A stretch of 51,712 nucleotides of DNA, taken from positions 1 through 51,712 of the forward strand of contig JAQGHM010000335.1 in NCBI GenBank assembly GCA_028291615.1, written 5' to 3'. This document shows positions 31,672 through 39,065 of this stretch, piece by piece; within the stretch, counting starts at the first letter, position 1; every line of letters starts with the position of its first letter. The notes under the pieces are model-generated. The model did not search any database, was not told the origin of the DNA, and saw only the letters and a list, made by a program, of their open reading frames with translations. This stretch comes from Phycisphaerales bacterium. GTDB taxonomy: Bacteria; Planctomycetota; Phycisphaerae; Tepidisphaerales; Tepidisphaeraceae. The position numbers and the translations under genes are program-made.

Positions 31672-33009
31672 ATGAACCGCGCACGCATCGCCACATGTGA
31701 AGGGTTGGAAAATCGCCGCCTACTTTCCGTGTCCATCCTGGTTCAGGACGGCACCCTGATCGTCCGCGGCACCAAACGGGCGGACCACATTCAAGTCAGC
31801 CAACTACTGCCCGGCGGCGGAACGCCCCTGGATCAACCTGGCCCGTCCCTCTACGTCACCATCAATGGCCGCACCCGCCGCCTCGATTCCAAAGCCATCC
31901 ACCGTGTCCACGTGGATGCGCGCGGTGGCGACGATCTTGTGCAAATGTCAGAGGACCCGTTCTACACCGGCATTCGTCCCGCCGTCATCAGGTTCCGCCA
32001 GACCCTTCCCACAACCATCCTCGGCGGCGCAGGCAACGATACGCTCATTGGCGCTGAAGCAGCCGACTCCATCTCCGGTGGCCTTGGAAACGATCTTCTA
32101 GCCGGCAGCATCGGCAACGACACCATCGACGGCGATGCCAACAACGACACTATCACCGGCAGCTCCGGAAATGACCTACTCCGCGGCGGTAACGGTCACG
32201 ACCGTATCCTTGCCGATGACGCCGCCGACACCGTCCAGGGCGGTGGCGGTTTCGACCTGATTCTCTCCCCTCACAACACCCCCATCGTCCAATCCGGCCT
32301 GGAAGGCACGACCACGGCCACCCTCGAAACCCTGCCCGAGTTCGGCTATGCCGGCGGCGTCCTCACCATCTTTGGCACCCGCCGCGCCGATAACATCGCC
32401 TTCACCTCCGCATTCTTCCGGCCCGCTGGCACTTTCGCCTTTCAGGTCAACAACCGGGCGATCAGCGGCATCGCCGCGTCATTGATCAAAAAGGTCGTCG
32501 TCAAAGCCAAGGCCGGGGACGACAGCGTGCAAGCCGGTCCCGAGTCCCTCGATTCGGGCTTCACCCCCGAGTTCGTCCCCTTCACCATCCCCATGGAAGT
32601 CGATGGCGACGAAGGCAATGACACGATCATTGGCGGCTGGGGCGCAGACATCCTTAACGGCGGTCAGGACGACGACCAAATCGCCGGTGCCTTGGGAGAT
32701 GACGTCATCAACGGCGGCATCGGCAACGACACCCTCCGCGGTAACGCTGGCGCCGATGCCATCGTCGGCCGCGACGGCACAGATTCCATCAACGGCGGCC
32801 CAGGTAACGACACCGTCGTCGGCGATGACGGCGTCGACCAGATCTTCGGCGGCACCGGTGCCGATACCTTCGAATCCACAACCGACAGCCCCCAGGAATG
32901 GAAAGACAAGGACAGCGCCGACATGCTTCAGTCCCCGGCGCCAGGCCTTCTTCCATTCATCGCGCCCTATCCCGGGTCGATTCCAGTCCAATTCACGCAC
33001 GTGCGGTGA
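31672..33009 (+). CDS. RTX-like calcium-binding repeat protein with LEPR-XLL-type N-terminus
   Basis: A 445-residue protein starting at ATG 31672 (GGAGGG upstream). The N-terminus reads CEGLENRRLLSVSI, a variant of the planctomycete LEPR-XLL motif, rather than a classic signal peptide. Calcium-binding nonapeptides (GGxGxDxxx) occur in two groups: residues ~120-200 (LGGAGNDTLIG, SGGLGNDLLAG, RGGNGHDRIL) and ~305-400 (GDEGNDTIIGG, NGGQDDDQIAG, NGGIGNDTLRG, NGGPGNDTVVG). The two halves have similar order, so it may be an internal duplication. Secreted or surface location is likely. A second protein of this kind lies at 49438-51093. Confidence 0.85.
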   Translation: MNRARIATCEGLENRRLLSVSILVQDGTLIVRGTKRADHIQVSQLLPGGGTPLDQPGPSLYVTINGRTRRLDSKAIHRVHVDARGGDDLVQMSEDPFYTGIRPAVIRFRQTLPTTILGGAGNDTLIGAEAADSISGGLGNDLLAGSIGNDTIDGDANNDTITGSSGNDLLRGGNGHDRILADDAADTVQGGGGFDLILSPHNTPIVQSGLEGTTTATLETLPEFGYAGGVLTIFGTRRADNIAFTSAFFRPAGTFAFQVNNRAISGIAASLIKKVVVKAKAGDDSVQAGPESLDSGFTPEFVPFTIPMEVDGDEGNDTIIGGWGADILNGGQDDDQIAGALGDDVINGGIGNDTLRGNAGADAIVGRDGTDSINGGPGNDTVVGDDGVDQIFGGTGADTFESTTDSPQEWKDKDSADMLQSPAPGLLPFIAPYPGSIPVQFTHVR

Positions 33010-33418
33010 CCGATTAATCCACCGCAAAGAACTTCCATCCCGCGCGCCGGCGCGCGCACCCCCCCTCAACCCCAAAAATAAAAAAATCTCCCGCGATTCC
33101 CGCCAAAAAACCCGCATTTCCCTCGCGCGGTGCGCAAAAATGGTCCCAGCCGCGCACCGCCGCCAGTAACAGGGAGGCCCGACATGCGCACCGATAACCC
33201 AATCACAACTGCCCGCGCGCCAATACCCGCCAACGCGCGCCAAACCCTGCCACCGCGCGCCATCACTCGCCCGTGCAAATCGAACCCACCGCGCCGGGTC
33301 CCATGCTCATGCGAGCCCTCCACCCGTCCGCGCACACCACCGCCCCCGTCGCGCCTGAGCATGTCTTCGCGAGCCGCGCCACACCGCGCCACAAAAACCC
33401 ACACCGCGCCACAAATCC

Positions 33419-33443
33419 CGCGCGCCGGCGCAAAACGAAGCCA
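33419..33443. repeat. 25-bp direct repeat, copy 1
   Basis: Identical to 33515-33539, 96 bp further on. It begins CGCGCGCCGGCGC and ends AAAACGAAGCCA. Confidence 0.8.
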
Positions 33444-33514
33444 ACTCCCCCCACCTCCCTCTTCCTGGCTACTCGGCTACATGGCTGCCCGGCGTCTCTC
33501 TTCTTTCCCCCCCA

Positions 33515-33539
33515 CGCGCGCCGGCGCAAAACGAAGCCA
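33515..33539. repeat. 25-bp direct repeat, copy 2
   Basis: Perfect second copy of 33419-33443. The sequence between the copies is C/T-rich and unrelated to either flank. Confidence 0.8.
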
Positions 33540-33618
33540 CCTTCACCCCACCCGCCGCACTCGCTTACTCGCCTCCCGCACGACAGTTATCCGGACGTCC
33601 CAACGCCCCGCCGATCGA

Positions 33619-33647
33619 TTGACGCTGTATCCTGGCGCGCGTACTAT
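33619..33647 (+). promoter_or_regulatory. Promoter of clpP1-clpP2 operon
   Basis: TTGACG (33619-33624), a 17-nt spacer and TACTAT (33642-33647) give a start near 33654 and a leader of about 36 nt before ATG 33690. No CIRCE or other heat-shock element is visible. Confidence 0.7.
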
Positions 33648-33689
33648 CCGGCACCGAAGAATTGTGTTGACAAATCCGAGAGGAAACGC

Positions 33690-34445
33690 ATGCAAGATCT
33701 GAATCTGAAGAACCTCGACCCGCGCCTCACCGCCCGTGCCGCCGATTTCGTTGGCACTCGCGACCTCGCCGCCGCTGCCGCCGCCATGACGCTCCAGCAG
33801 CAGCCCGACATTATCCCCGGCCGCGGCCCCGTGATGATGCCCATGGCCATGCCCGGCCCGCAGGGGGGGTACAACCGCTACCGCGAGATGACCCTCGAGG
33901 AAATGCTCCTCGAAAACCGCGTGGTCTTCCTCGTCGGTGAGATCAATCACGTCAGCGCCAGCCGCGTCATCATGCAGATGCTCTACCTCCAGAGCGTCAA
34001 GAAGGACTCCGACATCAACTTCTACATCAACAGCCCCGGCGGGGTTGTCGATGACACGCTGGCGATGTACGACATCATGAAGTTCCTCACCTGCGACATC
34101 GCCACCTACTGTATCGGCCGCGCCGAATCAGGCGGGGCGATCGTCTTCGCCGCCGGCAAGAAGGGCAAGCGCTACATCCTCCCCAACGCCAAGGTGATGA
34201 TCCACCAACCGTTCGGCGGGGTGTACGGGCAGGCCGCAGATATCGAGATCCAGGCCGAGGAAATCCTCAAGACCAAGGACACGCTGATCAAGATCATGTC
34301 CAAGTGCACCGGCCAAAGCCCCGATCGCATCCGCGAGGATTCCGAGCGCGACCGCTTCTTCGACGCCCCCGCCGCGGTCAAGTACGGCCTCTGCGACGAA
34401 GTCCTCGGCGAGGACACGGCGGCCGAAATCATGAAACAAAAATAA
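33690..34445 (+). CDS. clpP1: ATP-dependent Clp protease proteolytic subunit, paralogue 1
   Basis: A 251-residue ClpP starting at ATG 33690 (GAGAGGAAACGC upstream). A ~65-residue N-terminal extension rich in Ala, Met and Pro precedes the ClpP core (LLENRVVFLVGEINHVSASR). The catalytic triad is complete by alignment: Ser147 in GRAESGGAIV, His172 in MIHQPFGG and Asp221 in SERDRFFDAP. The Ser motif is ESGGA rather than the usual ASMGA. ClpP forms a 14-mer chamber fed by ClpX or ClpA. With clpP2 49 nt downstream, a mixed P1/P2 complex is likely, as in Mycobacterium and Listeria. The N-terminal extension may affect gate or ATPase docking. No clpX is in the window. Confidence 0.93.
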   Translation: MQDLNLKNLDPRLTARAADFVGTRDLAAAAAAMTLQQQPDIIPGRGPVMMPMAMPGPQGGYNRYREMTLEEMLLENRVVFLVGEINHVSASRVIMQMLYLQSVKKDSDINFYINSPGGVVDDTLAMYDIMKFLTCDIATYCIGRAESGGAIVFAAGKKGKRYILPNAKVMIHQPFGGVYGQAADIEIQAEEILKTKDTLIKIMSKCTGQSPDRIREDSERDRFFDAPAAVKYGLCDEVLGEDTAAEIMKQK

Positions 34446-34458
34446 AGAGGCTTCTAAT

Positions 34459-34486
34459 CTGAACCCCGAACCCTGAACTCCGAACC
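34459..34486 (+). repeat. Four tandem heptamers between clpP1 and clpP2
   Basis: CTGAACC, CCGAACC, CTGAACT and CCGAACC follow without gaps, 8 nt before ATG 34495. No Shine-Dalgarno sequence is present in this spacer. The repeat could affect clpP2 translation. Confidence 0.7.
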
Positions 34487-34494
34487 ACAATACT

Positions 34495-35139
34495 ATGAGC
34501 CTCAACACACTGATCCCCATCGTCATCGAAAAGTCCGGCCGCGGTGAGCGCGCCTACGACATCTACTCCCGTCTGCTTAAGGACCGCATCATCCTCCTCA
34601 ACGGCCCCGTCGGCGACGACTCGGCCGGCTCGATCATCGCGCAGCTTCTCTTCCTCTCCAACGACGACCCCAAGACAGACATCCAGTTCTACATCAATTC
34701 CCCCGGCGGCAGCGTCTCGGCAGGGCTTGGCATCATCGACACGATGAAGCACCTCCGCTGCGACGTCGCCACAACCTGCATCGGCATGGCCGCCTCCATG
34801 GGCGCCTGCCTCCTCGCCGCCGGCACCAAGGGTAAACGCGCCTGCCTTCCCAACAGCCAGGTCATGCTCCACCAACCGCTCATTGGTGGCGTGCTGCAAG
34901 GCCCCGCGACCGACTTGGGCATCGAAGCCCAGCACATGCTCCGCCTGCGCGACCGGCTCTATAAGCTGATGTCCGACTACACCGGCAAAACCCCCGAACA
35001 GATCCACCGCGACTTCGACCGCAACAAGTGGCTCTTCGCCGAAGAGGCCGTCGCGTACGGCTGTGCCGACAAGGTACAAGACCGCGCCCCCGAACGCCTC
35101 GTCGCCAAGCGCGACGACGATAGCGACGACAAGGAATGA
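34495..35139 (+). CDS. clpP2: ATP-dependent Clp protease proteolytic subunit, paralogue 2 (Ser-His-Asn triad)
   Basis: A 214-residue ClpP without N-terminal extension. Ser101 ([10 protein letters not shown]) and His126 (MLHQPLIGG) are present. In the third position the family ERD(N/R)F(M/L)SAEEA segment reads [11 protein letters not shown], so the catalytic Asp is Asn177. An Asp-to-Asn change is also known in Listeria ClpP1, which is active mainly in complex with its partner. That predicts a ClpP2 that depends on ClpP1 or has a structural role. It is cotranscribed with clpP1, and its stop overlaps the following lipoprotein start (ATGA). Confidence 0.92.
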   Translation: MSLNTLIPIVIEKSGRGERAYDIYSRLLKDRIILLNGPVGDDSAGSIIAQLLFLSNDDPKTDIQFYINSPGGSVSAGLGIIDTMKHLRCDVATTCIGMAASMGACLLAAGTKGKRACLPNSQVMLHQPLIGGVLQGPATDLGIEAQHMLRLRDRLYKLMSDYTGKTPEQIHRDFDRNKWLFAEEAVAYGCADKVQDRAPERLVAKRDDDSDDKE

Positions 35140-35765
35140 ACATCGCGCGCAAGGTAATGGTCCTGCTGCTCCTGGGCGCCGCTGGCTGCGGCAGTCCCAG
35201 CTCCGCCAACATCATCCTCCGCAAGCAAAACCAGGAACTGCGGGAACAGATCGCCACCCTCACCCGCGCCCGCGAAGCCGACGCCGCCACCATCCGCGCC
35301 CTGCAGCAGCGCGTCGGCACGGTCCCCACGCTTCCTCAGGAACGCCTGGAAAAACTTTTCACCGTCCACGGCATCAAGTTCACCCGCTTGACCGGCGGCG
35401 CCGACGTCGACCCCAGCAAGCCCGGCGACGAGGGGATCAAGGTGTACGTCTCGCCAATCGACGATGACGGCGAACCCTTCAAGGCCGCCGGCTCATTCGT
35501 CATTGAGGCCTTCGATCTAGCCGCCAAACCCCCTGAGGTCGGCAAGTGGACATTCGACGTGGACGCGGCGCGCAAGAACTGGCATGGCGCGCTCCTGTCT
35601 CATCAATACGTCCTGACCTGCCCCTGGGAAAAGCCGCCTCAGCATGATGAGGTGACGATCAAGGTCACCTTTCGCGACGAGCTAACCGGCCGCGTCTTTG
35701 ACGCGCAGACGGTGGTCAAGGTTCACCTCCCGCCCCCGACACCGAGCACGGCCGAGGCGCGCTGA
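35136..35765 (+). CDS. Lipoprotein of the clpP operon, unknown function
   Basis: A 209-residue lipoprotein: signal [15 protein letters not shown] with the lipid Cys at residue 18. A coiled-coil helix follows ([20 protein letters not shown], then IRALQQRV), then a beta-rich domain ([60 protein letters not shown]). It overlaps the clpP2 stop by 4 nt, so it is translationally coupled to a cytoplasmic protease even though it is exported. I do not recognise a family. Confidence 0.75.
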   Translation: MNIARKVMVLLLLGAAGCGSPSSANIILRKQNQELREQIATLTRAREADAATIRALQQRVGTVPTLPQERLEKLFTVHGIKFTRLTGGADVDPSKPGDEGIKVYVSPIDDDGEPFKAAGSFVIEAFDLAAKPPEVGKWTFDVDAARKNWHGALLSHQYVLTCPWEKPPQHDEVTIKVTFRDELTGRVFDAQTVVKVHLPPPTPSTAEAR

Positions 35766-35829
35766 CGGGTTGTGCTCTCAACAGCCTCCGCCGGGCACGC
35801 CATTTGCCTGAATAAGCGCGGAGGAATCC

Positions 35830-36966
35830 ATGCAGTTGAACACACCATTGTTTAAGGAACTGCTTGCCGAGCATCGGCATCCGTGCATTTCCATCTATCA
35901 ACCGCCCAGTCGTCCGCCCATGTCGGGCCATCCCGACGCTGTGGAATTCGGGGACCTTTTACGGAAAGCCGAGGCGCTGCTGGCCGGCCAGGAAGGTCAA
36001 GGCGCCCAGGATGCCAGGGCCGCACTGGAGCGGTTGGAGACGTTTCGGAAGGATAACGCGTTCTGGCGTCAGCACGCGAACAGCGAGGGGCTGGCGTTCT
36101 TCGCCTCTCCGGATTACTCGCGCGTGGTCGAGCTCGGCAAGCGAGTGGAACCGTCGGTAACTGTCGCCGACAGCTTTCACATCAAGCCGCTTATCCGGGC
36201 CCTGCAGCAGGTTCAGCGTTACCACGTGTTGTGCGTCGAGCTGCGCCACGTGCGGCTGTTCGAAGGCGATCCATACCGCCTGACCGAACTTCCTGCGGAC
36301 AACGTACCCAAAAGCCTCGACGACGTGCTGGCGACCGCATCCACCGGCCCCGACTTTGTAGACGACCACGACCGCCGCGACGCGCAGGCGGAGCAGAACT
36401 GGGCTCCGCCGGGTCGAGTCAGCGTCGCCCGCTTCTTCCGCCTGGTCGATGAGGCCGTTCGCGATCACTATTCCCGCCGCGAGCAGATCCCGGTGATCGT
36501 CGTCGCCGACGTGCAGTACCTTCGCGACTTCCTGGCCATTTCGAAGAACGAGTTCGTCCTGAAGGAAGGCATTCCGCTCAACCCGCACGGCGCCACCCCG
36601 GACCGCCTGCGGGCGGAGGCCTCGAGGATCGTGGGACGCCAGTTCGAGCAGCAGCTTCAGGTGATCAAGGATGCGTACCAAGCGGCGAAAGCGCGCCACC
36701 TGGGTTCAGACGAAATCCCACAGGTCGCCGAGGCCGCCGCGGTGGGGCGGGTCGGGACGCTGTTGGTTGATTCCGATGCGAAAATTCCGGGCATCCTGCA
36801 CCGCGATTCGGGCTTTCTCGAACAGGCGTTGCCGTCCGACCCGCGCGCCGACGATATCCTGGACGATCTGGCGGAGATGGTGCTCAAGACCGACGGGCAG
36901 GTATTCGTCCTGCCGCACGCGCAGATGCCGACCGACCACGGCGCCGCGGCGGTGTATCGGTATTAA
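35830..36966 (+). CDS. Bacterial archaeo-eukaryotic release factor-like protein (baeRF family 3-like)
   Basis: A 378-residue protein. CISIYQPPSRPPMSGHPDAV at the N-terminus, FRKDNAFWRQHANSEGLAFF, SFHIKPLIRALQQVQRYHVL, CVELRHVRLFEGD and IPVIVVADVQYLRDFLAISK are the successive segments of the baeRF family, followed by an L7Ae/eRF1-domain-3-like end (AVGRVGTLLVDSDAKIPGIL, DDLAEMVLKTDGQVFVLPHA). These proteins are distant relatives of eRF1/Pelota and are thought to act on ribosomes, perhaps in rescue or hibernation. An eRF1 GGQ loop is not evident. CGGAGGAATCC precedes ATG 35830. It is convergent with the radical SAM gene, the two stops sharing the sequence TTAA. Confidence 0.75.
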   Translation: MQLNTPLFKELLAEHRHPCISIYQPPSRPPMSGHPDAVEFGDLLRKAEALLAGQEGQGAQDARAALERLETFRKDNAFWRQHANSEGLAFFASPDYSRVVELGKRVEPSVTVADSFHIKPLIRALQQVQRYHVLCVELRHVRLFEGDPYRLTELPADNVPKSLDDVLATASTGPDFVDDHDRRDAQAEQNWAPPGRVSVARFFRLVDEAVRDHYSRREQIPVIVVADVQYLRDFLAISKNEFVLKEGIPLNPHGATPDRLRAEASRIVGRQFEQQLQVIKDAYQAAKARHLGSDEIPQVAEAAAVGRVGTLLVDSDAKIPGILHRDSGFLEQALPSDPRADDILDDLAEMVLKTDGQVFVLPHAQMPTDHGAAAVYRY

Positions 36967-37928
36967 CCATTGCCCGCGCGGGCCGATTCCTTCACGTCCG
37001 CCACCGACGACGCATTGGAGCAGATCGCGCCGTGCAGCCAGCAGGTGTAACAGGCCTGGTGGCGCAGCGGATAATCCTTCTTCATCGCCCCTTCGAGCGA
37101 TTGATCGAGAAGCGAATCCGGCTGTTCGATCAGGATGGGGCAGACGTGCACGCCGCGATCGGTGACGACGCGGCTGTAGGCGCAGATGAGCTGCGAGGCG
37201 TCGTACCCTTCCATCATCTCATGACTGATGCGCTCCTCGTCCCGGTATCCGCGATCGCGCAGCGCTTCAGCCCCGATCTTTAAAGACGGCAGGAGCTTGA
37301 CGCGCGGCCGCGTGTAGCCAAGGTCGATCAGCACTTTTCGCATCCGCTGGTAAACGTTTTGCGCCTCGGCGTCGTCCCAGGTTTGGGCCATGGTGATGAT
37401 CGGTAGGAAACCCGCCTCGACGATCCGCCGCGCGCCTTCCATGGCGCGGTCGAACGCGCCCTCGCCGCGGATCTTGTCATTGGAGGCGGCGTCGGGCCCG
37501 TCGATGCTGACCCGAAGCTCGAGCGAGTAAATCGAAGCATCCCGGATGCGCACCAGCCGCTCGACCGTCTTCTCGCGGAAGAGCGTGCCGTTGGAAAGCA
37601 CGGTAGCCGGCCCGATCGCCAGCGTCTGTTCTAGGATGTCCAGTACGCGCGGGTGCATGAAGGGCTCGCCGCCGGTGAAATAGTATTCCTTCACGCCCAG
37701 GCGCCTGGAATCTTCCAGTGCGGCCAGAACTTTGTCATAGTCGAGGAATCCAAACGAGTGATTGCTGGGGGAGCAGGAGATGAAGCAGTGGGTGCAGGTG
37801 AGGTTGCAGAGGGTGCCAGTAAGTTGGAACCAGAGATGGTCCAGGCTCTCCACGTAAACCCGCGGCGCAAGGTGCTCGGGGGTTGGGACTTGAACCAGCG
37901 GGAGGGAATTGGCTACAGAGTTAGGCAT
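36963..37928 (-). CDS. Radical SAM/SPASM-like enzyme
   Basis: A 321-residue protein. LCNLTCTHCFISC (residues ~40-52) is the CxxxCxxC cluster for the SAM-binding 4Fe-4S centre. YYFTGGEPFMHP is the GGEP SAM-binding strand, and VLSNGTLF, LRVSIDGPD and LPIITMAQTW are further barrel strands. C-terminal cysteines (LICAYSRVVTDRGVHVCP and CYTCWLHGAICSN) suggest an auxiliary cluster, as in SPASM enzymes that modify peptides or assist cofactor synthesis. The substrate is unknown, and no small precursor peptide gene is obvious nearby. The start at ATG 37928 has no SD. The inverted repeat of a mobile-like element lies only 7 nt upstream of the ATG, so native upstream signals may have been lost. Confidence 0.85.
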   Translation of the reverse strand: MPNSVANSLPLVQVPTPEHLAPRVYVESLDHLWFQLTGTLCNLTCTHCFISCSPSNHSFGFLDYDKVLAALEDSRRLGVKEYYFTGGEPFMHPRVLDILEQTLAIGPATVLSNGTLFREKTVERLVRIRDASIYSLELRVSIDGPDAASNDKIRGEGAFDRAMEGARRIVEAGFLPIITMAQTWDDAEAQNVYQRMRKVLIDLGYTRPRVKLLPSLKIGAEALRDRGYRDEERISHEMMEGYDASQLICAYSRVVTDRGVHVCPILIEQPDSLLDQSLEGAMKKDYPLRHQACYTCWLHGAICSNASSVADVKESARAGNG

Positions 37929-37935
37929 AAGGGAG

Positions 37936-38455
37936 GCCGCAAAGACGCAAAGAGCGCGAAGAAGAAATGGAAGGATTACGAAAGAACGACGCGTTTAATT
38001 CCTTCCTTCAGGACGGCTACATTGAAGTTGATCAGGAGAGCCAGCCGTAATCCAGTGAGACGCAGGTAAGAAATTGCTTGAGACACATGCACGGCTGCAA
38101 TCTGTTCCACCGCTTTGAGTTCAACCACGACTAGGTTCGCGACGATCAAGTCAACCTGCCCCGATCCAACGGGTTCGCCCTTGTAAACGAGCTTAATCGG
38201 AACTTCGCATTGAAACGGAATCTCCCTCAATCTCAGTTCGATGCACATGGCGGCCTTGTAGATCGATTCTTTCTGGCCGGGCCCGAGAAGCCGATGGACT
38301 TCAATCGCGGCCCCGATCACCGCGTTCGCGATCCGATTCGCCTCTTCGCTGGGCTCTTCGAACGAGTGCCAAGATCCCGTATGCTCCATACCGCTGAATA
38401 ATACAGGCGACCCAGCAACAAGTCCCCTTCTTTGCGCTCTTTGCGCCTTTGCGGC
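37936..38455. mobile_element. 520-bp element: GxxExxY gene bounded by 28-bp inverted repeats
   Basis: The left repeat (37936-37963, GCCGCAAAGACGCAAAGAGC...) and the reverse complement of the right repeat (38428-38455, GCCGCAAAGGCGCAAAGAGC...) agree at 26 of 28 positions. They enclose only the GxxExxY gene. The repeats are themselves built of GCAAAG-type units about 9 bp apart. No transposase is encoded, so movement would need help or the GxxExxY nuclease-fold protein itself. I see no obvious target-site duplication. Confidence 0.65.
37976..38389 (-). CDS. GxxExxY family protein (PDDEXK_3 nuclease fold)
   Basis: A 137-residue protein. The naming motif is GQKESIY (residues ~38-44), preceded by ANRIANAVIGAAIEVHRLLG. 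The PD-(D/E)XK core follows: VGSGQVDLIVANLVVVELKA gives Asp and E-x-K, and then VSQAISYLRLTGLRLALLIN. The function of the family is unknown, though it has an intact nuclease-like active site. This copy is the only gene inside a pair of 28-bp inverted repeats, which suggests it travels as a cassette and perhaps acts on the repeat DNA. It starts at ATG 38389 with no strong SD. Base composition is lower in GC than the neighbours. Confidence 0.85.
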   Translation of the reverse strand: MEHTGSWHSFEEPSEEANRIANAVIGAAIEVHRLLGPGQKESIYKAAMCIELRLREIPFQCEVPIKLVYKGEPVGSGQVDLIVANLVVVELKAVEQIAAVHVSQAISYLRLTGLRLALLINFNVAVLKEGIKRVVLS

Positions 38456-38486
38456 GAATTGTTTACCCTAAAAACCACGACTCCCC

Positions 38487-38518
38487 GCAACTTTCACCCG
38501 AATCGCGCGTGTCACACG
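38487..38518 (+). promoter_or_regulatory. Candidate ECF-sigma promoter upstream of the sigma gene
   Basis: GCAACTTT (38487-38494) resembles the AAC-type -35 of ECF promoters. After about 15 nt comes TGTC within the 11-bp palindrome CGTGTCACACG (38508-38518), 20 nt before ATG 38539. Autoregulation by the encoded ECF sigma is inferred. Confidence 0.35.
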
Positions 38519-38538
38519 ATAGAAATAGACAACCCGGA

Positions 38539-39045
38539 ATGCCTCAGTCGACGGACGAACTCTTCCAGCGGGCCGTTCAAACGCATACGCGTCGGCTGTT
38601 GGCCATTGCCCGGGGGATCGTCGGCAATCGCGCATCGGCCGAGGACGTCGTGCAGCAGGCGATCGTGAATTTGTACCAGCACCGCGACCGCTACGACTGG
38701 CGCGAGCCGGGCGGGTTGATGCGGCGGTCGGTGGTGAACGAGGCGTTGCGCATCCTCCGCCAGCCGCGGATGACCGTGGTGGCGGATGATCATCCGTCCG
38801 ACGGCGCGGCGGAGTCGCCGGTGGGGGGGATGATTGACCAGGAGACCGTGGCGCAGGTGCGGAAGGCGATCGACCAGTTGCCGGAGCATTTTCGGGCTGC
38901 CTTGGTGCTGTGCGAGTACGAGCAGATGAGCTACGTGGAGATCGCTCACGTGCTGGATGTGACGGTGGCCCAGGTGAAGACCTGGCTGCACCGCGGGCGG
39001 CGGCAACTGGCAGAGCGGTTGAAGGAATATATGGAGCAGAAGTAG
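38539..39045 (+). CDS. ECF-type RNA polymerase sigma factor
   Basis: A 168-residue sigma-70 family protein starting at ATG 38539. Region 2 (residues ~8-85) has LFQRAVQTHTRRLLAIARGI, ASAEDVVQQAIVNLYQHRDR (2.2-like) and MRRSVVNEALRILR. Region 4 (~112-165) has VRKAIDQLPEHFRAALVLCE, YEQMSYVEIAHVLDVTVAQV and KTWLHRGRRQLAERLKEYM (HTH). It is followed by a membrane anti-sigma-like gene after 20 nt and by an HtrA/PDZ-like gene, so this is an envelope-stress type operon. The Asp-Asp-Val-Val-Gln core-binding motif is intact. Confidence 0.93.
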   Translation: MPQSTDELFQRAVQTHTRRLLAIARGIVGNRASAEDVVQQAIVNLYQHRDRYDWREPGGLMRRSVVNEALRILRQPRMTVVADDHPSDGAAESPVGGMIDQETVAQVRKAIDQLPEHFRAALVLCEYEQMSYVEIAHVLDVTVAQVKTWLHRGRRQLAERLKEYMEQK

Positions 39046-39065
39046 GCCGGGAAAACGAGGATGCT

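Larger units (their letters stand above)
33010..33689 (+). other. 680-nt repeat-rich non-coding region upstream of clpP1
   Basis: No frame here has coding character. It holds CG/GC-rich motifs (GCGCGCCGGCGC near 33046-33056, 33419 and 33515), an A-tract near 33075-33090, a 15-bp direct repeat (33381-33395 and 33401-33415), a 25-bp perfect direct repeat listed separately, and at its end the clpP1 promoter. The dispersed look suggests members of a genome-wide repeat family. Confidence 0.6.
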
